Positions 59,411-64,000 of a DNA stretch of 64,000 bases are shown here, piece by piece. A model generated the notes under the pieces. That model was not told the DNA's origin and searched no databases. It was given only the letters and a program-made list of their open reading frames with translations. The DNA is taken from NCBI GenBank assembly GCA_049514215.1, contig JBEKVI010000003.1, positions 121,383 through 185,382 on the forward strand. The letters are read 5' to 3'. Source of the DNA: BOG-994 sp049514215. GTDB taxonomy: Bacteria > Pseudomonadota > Gammaproteobacteria > Burkholderiales > Burkholderiaceae_D. Each line of letters opens with the position of its first letter. The first letter of the stretch is position 1. Made by a program: the position numbers and the translations under genes.

Positions 59411-62155
59411 AGTGAACTTTTGTTGGTGGATGGCTCGAGCTATCTGTACCGCGCTTTTCACGCACTACCCGATCTAAGAAACAAGGCAGGCGAGCCGACC
59501 GGGGCCATCTACGGCATGGTCGCCATGCTCAAGCGCCTCAGGCAGGACTACCCCTCACAGTATAGCGCCTGCGTGTTTGACGCCAAAGGCAAGACCTTTC
59601 GCGACGACTGGTATCCCGACTACAAAGCCACCCGCAAGGCCATGCCGGAGGATTTAGCACGACAGATCGAACCGATCCACGCGATCGTCGCCGCTTTGGG
59701 TTGGCCGATCCTCATGGTCGAGGGCATCGAGGCCGATGACGTGATCGGTACCCTGGCCGTCAAGGCGCAGGCGGCCAACATGAAAACGGTGGTCTCCACG
59801 GGTGACAAGGATCTGGCCCAGCTCGTTAACGAAAGCGTCACTCTCGTTAACACCATGAGCAACGAGGTGCTGGATCGGGCCGGAGTCGAGGCCAAGTTCG
59901 GTGTTCCCCCGGAGGGGATCGTCGACTACCTGACGCTTGTGGGCGACAGCGTCGACAACGTCCCCGGCGTGGAGAAAGTGGGTCCGAAGACGGCGCTGAA
60001 ATGGCTTGCCCTCTACAAGACGCTCGAGGGAGTTCTTGCGCATGCAGGCGAGATTACGGGAGTCGTTGGCGAAAACCTGCGGCGCTCGCTGGACTGGCTT
60101 CCAACGGCGCGCAAGCTTGTCACGGTCAAGACGGATTGCGATCTGGCCGAAGGCTTTCGATCGATCGAGGAGTCGCTGCGATTTCTGGAGCCGGATCCCG
60201 AGAAACTTCGCGAACTGTTCGAACGCTTTGGATTTCGCACCTGGCTAAAAGAATTGGGAGGCGACCCCTTGCCGAGCGCGGGCAGCCAGGTGGGAAAGTC
60301 GGCCTTGCCTTTGCCTGTGGCGCCGCCGCGGGCGGCCGCCCCTGTGGAGGTTCACTACGAAACCATACTGACCGAGACACAGCTTGACACCTGGATCGAA
60401 CGTATCCAGGCTGCCCCGATCACGGCGTTTGATACCGAGACCACTTCGCTTGATCCCATGCAAGCGCGCTTAGTCGGCATGTCCTTTAGCGTCGAGCCGG
60501 GGCATGCGGCCTATCTACCCCTGGCCCATCGCTCGCTTTCAGGGGAGGCGGTGCAGCTTCCTCTGGAGTGGGTGCTCGAGCGTCTGCGTGCCTGGCTCGA
60601 GGGAGCGAACTATCCGAAGGTGGGGCAGAACCTGAAGTACGACACCCACGTCCTGGAAAATCACGGCGTCCACCTCGAGGGTATCGCCGATGACACTTTG
60701 CTCGAGTCTTATGTACTCGAATCCCATCGCAACCACAGCCTCGACGACCTCGTGCGGCGTCACCTGGAGCGCGACTGCCTAAGCTATGAAGCCGTGTGCG
60801 GCAAGGGCGCTGCGCAAATCGGATTCGACGAAGTGGCCATCGACCGGGCGACAGCCTATGCCGCCGAGGACGCCGATCTCACGCTCCAGGTGCACGACGT
60901 TCTACTGCCTCACCTGGCCAGCGATGATAAGTTGCTCTACGTGTACCGGAACATCGAGCTTCCGACCTCGATCGTGCTGCAGCGCATGGAACGCAAGGGC
61001 GTGCTCATCGATGCGGCTCTCCTCGATAAACAAAGCCAGGAACTCGGAGCCCGCATGCTCGAACTCGAGGCGCGAGCCGTCGAGCTGGCTGGCCAGCCTT
61101 TCAATTTGAATTCACCCAAACAAATCGGCGAGATTTTCTTCGACCGTCTCAAGCTTCCGGTCGTCAAGAAGACCTCGAGCGGTGCCCCCTCGACCGACGA
61201 AGAGGTCCTGCAAAAGCTCGCGGAGGATTATCCGCTGCCGCGCGTGCTGCTCGACTATCGGACGCTGTCGAAGCTGAAGTCGACCTATACCGACAAGCTC
61301 CCCAGAATGGTCAGGGCCGATACCGGCAGGGTCCATACCAACTACGCACAGGCCGTGGCCGTGACCGGACGACTCGCGTCTAACGATCCGAACCTGCAGA
61401 ACATTCCCATTCGGACGGCCGAAGGCCGGCGCGTGCGCGAGGCCTTCATCGCCGCACCCGGCAATCGCATTATTTCAGCGGACTACTCGCAGATCGAATT
61501 GCGTATCATGGCGCACATTTCGGGTGACGCGAATCTCATTGCCGCCTTTGCGCGTCGCGAAGACATCCATCGCGCGACGGCCGCAGAGATCTTCGGTGTC
61601 ATGCCCAACGACGTCTCCAGCGAGCAAAGGCGCTACGCCAAGGTCATCAACTTCGGGCTCATGTACGGCATGAGTGCCTTCGGTCTTGCGTCCAATCTTG
61701 GAATCGAGCGTGATGCGGCCAAGCTGTACATCGACCGCTATTTCGAGCGCTATCCGCACGTGGCCCAGTACATGCAGCAGACACGCTTATCGGCCAAGCA
61801 CCAGGGCTACGTCGAAACCGTGTTCGGGCGCAGACTGTGGCTGCCTGAAATCAACAGCCCCAACGGTCCCAGGCGCCAGGCCGCCGAGCGCGCCGCGATT
61901 AACGCGCCCATGCAAGGCACTGCGGCTGATCTCATCAAGCTCTCGATGATTGCCACGCAAGACTGGCTTGATGCCGGAAAACTGGAAAGCCACATGGTCA
62001 TGCAGGTGCACGACGAGCTGGTGCTGGAGGTTCCCGAGGCCGAGATTGAGCTGGTCAAAACGCGCCTGCCGGAGCTAATGGCAGAGGTGGCAACACTGGC
62101 CGTGCCCCTGGAAGCAGAAGTGGGCGTCGGCGCCAACTGGGACGAGGCGCACTAG
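59408..62155 (+). CDS. polA: DNA polymerase I
   Basis: PolA fills gaps in repair and removes Okazaki primers. The 915-residue protein has the 5'-3' nuclease domain (residues ~1-300; LLVDGSSYLYRAFHALPDLR, TGDKDLAQLV), a 3'-5' exonuclease with intact proofreading residues (AFDTETTSLDPM, YAAEDADLTLQVHDV) and the polymerase domain with DYSQIELRIMAHISGD and QVHDELVLEVPE. The start at 59408 fits the family; the 40 upstream in-frame codons do not. The ribosome site is weak (GGAT, 11 nt upstream). Confidence 0.97.
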   Translation: MSELLLVDGSSYLYRAFHALPDLRNKAGEPTGAIYGMVAMLKRLRQDYPSQYSACVFDAKGKTFRDDWYPDYKATRKAMPEDLARQIEPIHAIVAALGWPILMVEGIEADDVIGTLAVKAQAANMKTVVSTGDKDLAQLVNESVTLVNTMSNEVLDRAGVEAKFGVPPEGIVDYLTLVGDSVDNVPGVEKVGPKTALKWLALYKTLEGVLAHAGEITGVVGENLRRSLDWLPTARKLVTVKTDCDLAEGFRSIEESLRFLEPDPEKLRELFERFGFRTWLKELGGDPLPSAGSQVGKSALPLPVAPPRAAAPVEVHYETILTETQLDTWIERIQAAPITAFDTETTSLDPMQARLVGMSFSVEPGHAAYLPLAHRSLSGEAVQLPLEWVLERLRAWLEGANYPKVGQNLKYDTHVLENHGVHLEGIADDTLLESYVLESHRNHSLDDLVRRHLERDCLSYEAVCGKGAAQIGFDEVAIDRATAYAAEDADLTLQVHDVLLPHLASDDKLLYVYRNIELPTSIVLQRMERKGVLIDAALLDKQSQELGARMLELEARAVELAGQPFNLNSPKQIGEIFFDRLKLPVVKKTSSGAPSTDEEVLQKLAEDYPLPRVLLDYRTLSKLKSTYTDKLPRMVRADTGRVHTNYAQAVAVTGRLASNDPNLQNIPIRTAEGRRVREAFIAAPGNRIISADYSQIELRIMAHISGDANLIAAFARREDIHRATAAEIFGVMPNDVSSEQRRYAKVINFGLMYGMSAFGLASNLGIERDAAKLYIDRYFERYPHVAQYMQQTRLSAKHQGYVETVFGRRLWLPEINSPNGPRRQAAERAAINAPMQGTAADLIKLSMIATQDWLDAGKLESHMVMQVHDELVLEVPEAEIELVKTRLPELMAEVATLAVPLEAEVGVGANWDEAH

Positions 62156-62173
62156 CCTTGGTATGCGTTCGGT

Positions 62174-62719
62174 TTAGACCCAGTGGAGCACCCCTACGAT
62201 CGCACCGGCACCGATGAGCCAGATCGGATTGACCTTGGTTTGGGTCGCAAGGACCACGGTCAGGACGGTCAGGACAACACCTCGCCAGTTTGGATCGGCC
62301 GCTTGCATGAGCACCCAGCCGCCCGCGAGCAAGAGCCCGACCGACACGGGAGCGAGCCCATATTTTACCGCGGTGCCGAATCGCCCCACGCTCTGGCGCC
62401 GTTCGCTTGCGCGCATCAAAACCAGGGTCAAGGCTACCGGCGGCACGACGATGGCAAGCGTCGCAGCGAGCGCGCCCTGCCAACCAGCCACCCACCAGCC
62501 CACGAGCGTGACGTAGAGCATGTTGGGGCCGGGCGCTGCCTGGGCCAAAGTGTAGGCCGCAGCAAACTGTTCGCTCGAGATCCAGTGATGCGCTTCAACG
62601 ACATAGCGGTGAATGTCGGGGGCGAGCATCACCACGCCGCCACCGATGGCCATCATCGAAATCAAAGCCAGGTGGGCGCACATGTCCCACAGCGGAGCCG
62701 TTGCGCTGTCCGACTCCAT
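62174..62719 (-). CDS. CHR family chromate transporter, second half-size subunit
   Basis: A 181-residue half-size CHR protein with about five helices: ISMMAIGGGVVMLAPDIH, WISSEQFAAAYTLAQAAPGPNMLY and VTLVGWWVAGWQGALAA. The APGPN motif is the CHR signature. Its ATG overlaps the stop of the first subunit by one base (TGATG), so the two are coupled. Full-length ChrA proteins are fusions of two such halves. The frame is open further upstream but that part only shadows the first subunit. Confidence 0.88.
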   Translation of the reverse strand: MESDSATAPLWDMCAHLALISMMAIGGGVVMLAPDIHRYVVEAHHWISSEQFAAAYTLAQAAPGPNMLYVTLVGWWVAGWQGALAATLAIVVPPVALTLVLMRASERRQSVGRFGTAVKYGLAPVSVGLLLAGGWVLMQAADPNWRGVVLTVLTVVLATQTKVNPIWLIGAGAIVGVLHWV

Positions 62720-63318
62720 CACCGGGCCTTGAAGTAGGCCAGAGCCACTGCGCACGGAGCAAGGATCGCCACGACGCCGGCCAGCGGCCAGCGCAACAAT
62801 CCGACCCCCACGAAGGCGAGCGCCGCGAAAACGACGAGCCAGACGAGCTCGCTCGTCTTCTGACGACGAGAGCCGAACAAGGCGATCGCCATCTTCACCG
62901 CGGTTGCCAGGATCAGGCCTGCCGCGACGGCCGACATTCCCGTCAAAGCCGATCTCACGAGCGGTGCCGTGCCATAGGCTTGGTAACCCACCCCAAGCAG
63001 AATCACCACGATGATCGGCCCGACCAGAATTCCTCCCAAGGCGCACAGGGCGCCGACGAATCCGGCCTTGCGCCATCCCACCATGACAGAAACGTTACAG
63101 ATGGTCGGACCCGGCAGAATCTGGCCGAACGCGAACATCTGAGCGAAATCTTCGGGGCTCACCCAGCGTCTCTCCTCCACCAGGAAGCGGTAGGCAAAGG
63201 GCATCACCCCACCAAAGCCCGAGAGCGCCATCTGGGAGAAGCCCAAAAACAGCGCCGCCGGTCCGATGAAGGGTGGCCCGGAAGGGCGATCGACCGTCGG
63301 GGGTGGGGACGCACTCAT
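62719..63318 (-). CDS. CHR family chromate transporter, first half-size subunit
   Basis: A 199-residue half-size CHR protein with GFSQMALSGFGGVMPFAYRF at the N-terminus, WVSPEDFAQMFAFGQILPGPTICN with the PGPT variant of the signature, and several helices. It pairs with the gene directly downstream; such pairs export chromate as heterodimers in characterised bacteria. A perfect TATAAT lies about 100 nt upstream. Confidence 0.88.
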   Translation of the reverse strand: MSASPPPTVDRPSGPPFIGPAALFLGFSQMALSGFGGVMPFAYRFLVEERRWVSPEDFAQMFAFGQILPGPTICNVSVMVGWRKAGFVGALCALGGILVGPIIVVILLGVGYQAYGTAPLVRSALTGMSAVAAGLILATAVKMAIALFGSRRQKTSELVWLVVFAALAFVGVGLLRWPLAGVVAILAPCAVALAYFKAR

Positions 63319-63419
63319 GGTGATGGCCGCGTCGCCCCATTGCGACGCGCAGCGTCGAAGAGGGCTCTTGCGCGGATTGGGAACTGGGGCGCTCTTCGCG
63401 TTCTCATCGGTGTTAGTGA

Positions 63420-63425
63420 ATTATA
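63420..63425 (-). promoter_or_regulatory. TATAAT upstream of the CHR pair
   Basis: A perfect TATAAT on the minus strand, 101 nt before the first CHR start, in the 230-base divergent gap before the dienelactone hydrolase gene. No clear -35 at 16-18 nt. Confidence 0.4.
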
Positions 63426-63493
63426 GCGGTACGCATGAAGCTTCCCGGCGATAGAATGCCGCAGGAATATCTTTGTGAACGGAACATTTCGGG

Positions 63494-63515
63494 CCGCGGG
63501 GGAATCGAACCCGCG
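63494..63515 (-). other. tRNA T-arm-like sequence (no complete tRNA)
   Basis: On the minus strand the sequence GCGGGTTCGATTCCCCCGC contains the invariant T-loop block GGTTCGATTCC, flanked by complementary GCGGG and CCCGC. The loop would be 9 nt rather than 7, and no acceptor, D or anticodon stem can be built around it, so it is not a functional tRNA. It could be a tRNA remnant or chance. Confidence 0.3.
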
Positions 63516-63548
63516 CCTTTCAGCGATGTGTGCGTCCTGGAGATGAAG

Positions 63549-64000
63549 ATGAGCCTACTCGAACAAGAAATGCAAAGTCAGTTTCCCAAGGTGGAGGTCA
63601 CCCGCCGGGGTTTTATCCTGACTTCGATCGGAACGGGATTTGCCGCCGCGACGCTACCCGTTGGCGCCGAGACCATCCACACCGACAGCGCCGGGTTGAC
63701 CGCCGGGGAGGTGAAGATCCCGGTCAGCGACGGGCAGATCCCCGCCTATCGCGCCCAGCCGGCCGGAAAGACCGGACTTCCCGTGGTGCTCGTGGTGCAG
63801 GAGATATTCGGGGTTCACGAGCACATCCAAGATTTGTGCCGCAGGCTCGCCAAAGACGGCTATCTGGCGATCGCGCCAGCGCTCTATGCGCGCCAGGGAG
63901 ATCCTTCAAAGTACCCCAACGTTCCCGATCTGCTCTCCAACATCGTCTCGAAAGTCCCCGACGCTGAAGTGGCCAGCGACCTTGATGCCACGGTCGCCTG
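63549..64000 (+). CDS. Dienelactone hydrolase family protein, exported, 5' part
   Basis: The first 150 codons of an alpha/beta hydrolase of the dienelactone hydrolase family, cut by the window edge. A twin-arginine signal (TRRGFILTSIGTGFAAATLP) precedes the domain; VVLVVQEIFGVHEHIQDLCRRLAKDGY is the diagnostic block, with the Glu that positions the catalytic Cys expected later in the missing part. GGAG lies 6 nt before the ATG at 63549; an ATG at 63543 has no spacing to it. The natural substrate is unknown; most such exported enzymes are not in chlorocatechol pathways. Confidence 0.88.
   Translation, partial: MSLLEQEMQSQFPKVEVTRRGFILTSIGTGFAAATLPVGAETIHTDSAGLTAGEVKIPVSDGQIPAYRAQPAGKTGLPVVLVVQEIFGVHEHIQDLCRRLAKDGYLAIAPALYARQGDPSKYPNVPDLLSNIVSKVPDAEVASDLDATVA

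Noticed and set aside
62720..63076. N-terminal extension of the second CHR subunit
   Set aside because: The 119-codon extension is arginine/glycine-rich, overlaps the first subunit in another frame, and has no transporter features; the ATG overlapping the upstream stop is the proper start.
1..64000. CRISPR arrays, insertion sequences, toxin-antitoxin pairs or defence islands
   Set aside because: I found no regularly spaced repeats, transposase genes, terminal inverted repeats, or recognisable defence genes; the gene content is core chromosomal.

Overview
The window is a gene-dense stretch (about 61-62% G+C by eye) of a betaproteobacterial chromosome, most likely Burkholderiales. The reasons are the protein families (BPSS1780-type membrane protein, YbiB, choline-kinase-fold homoserine kinase ThrB, DUF2782, separate RlmL-like and RlmK-like 23S methyltransferases) and familiar gene neighbourhoods (proA-holA-lptE-leuS; polA/LOG-DUF2782-thrB-BPSS1780-uvrD; hda-HAD-pcnB-folK-dNK-panB-panC; pilT-yggS-proC). 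I see no rRNA, complete tRNA, insertion sequence, prophage or CRISPR array. No gap between genes exceeds 300 bases; the largest is about 280 bases, upstream of the GGDEF/EAL gene.

Layout. 1-4874 (+): 3' part of glnE, then an exported DUF1800/DUF1501 pair. 4871-12848 (-): one tightly packed run, transcribed AI-2E-type permease, hda, HAD phosphatase, pcnB, folK, deoxynucleoside kinase, panB, panC, azlC, azlD. 12973-16449 (+): purM, then the tyrosine/homogentisate genes fahA and hmgA. 16446-25854 (mostly -): miaA, mutL, a DedA gene (+), a small DUF697-like protein, a large PAS-GGDEF-EAL c-di-GMP enzyme, amiC, tsaE. This looks like the usual tsaE-amiC-mutL-miaA cluster split by three inserted genes. 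25869-35578: queG, AEC permease (-), exported chalcone-isomerase-like protein with ogt, xerD, ybaK, plsY, tsaD (-), ybiB, an rlmK-like methyltransferase and oxyR. 35594-39763 (-): complete ugpBAEC glycerol-3-phosphate importer. 39892-46443: ubiA, proC and yggS (-), pilT and pilU (+), glutathione peroxidase, rlmL-like (-). 46440-53872 (-): HCCA isomerase, hemJ, proA, holA, lptE, leuS and an orphan FecR-domain protein. 54006-64000: uvrD, then BPSS1780, thrB, DUF2782 and LOG (-), polA (+), a split CHR chromate-transporter pair (-), and a truncated dienelactone hydrolase.

Most content is core metabolism and information processing. I did not find a convincing new defence or mobile system. The best leads are regulatory or architectural: a three-unit Pho-box-like array in front of ugpB; an OxyR-type dyad over the -35 of oxyR itself; three genes (mutL, rlmK-like, oxyR) whose -10-like hexamer ends exactly 6 nt before the start codon, suggesting leaderless mRNAs; the interrupted tsaE-amiC-mutL-miaA cluster; a large inverted repeat beside the c-di-GMP gene; polA and LOG starting 2 nt apart inside CATATATG; and the uncharacterised exported DUF1800/DUF1501 pair.
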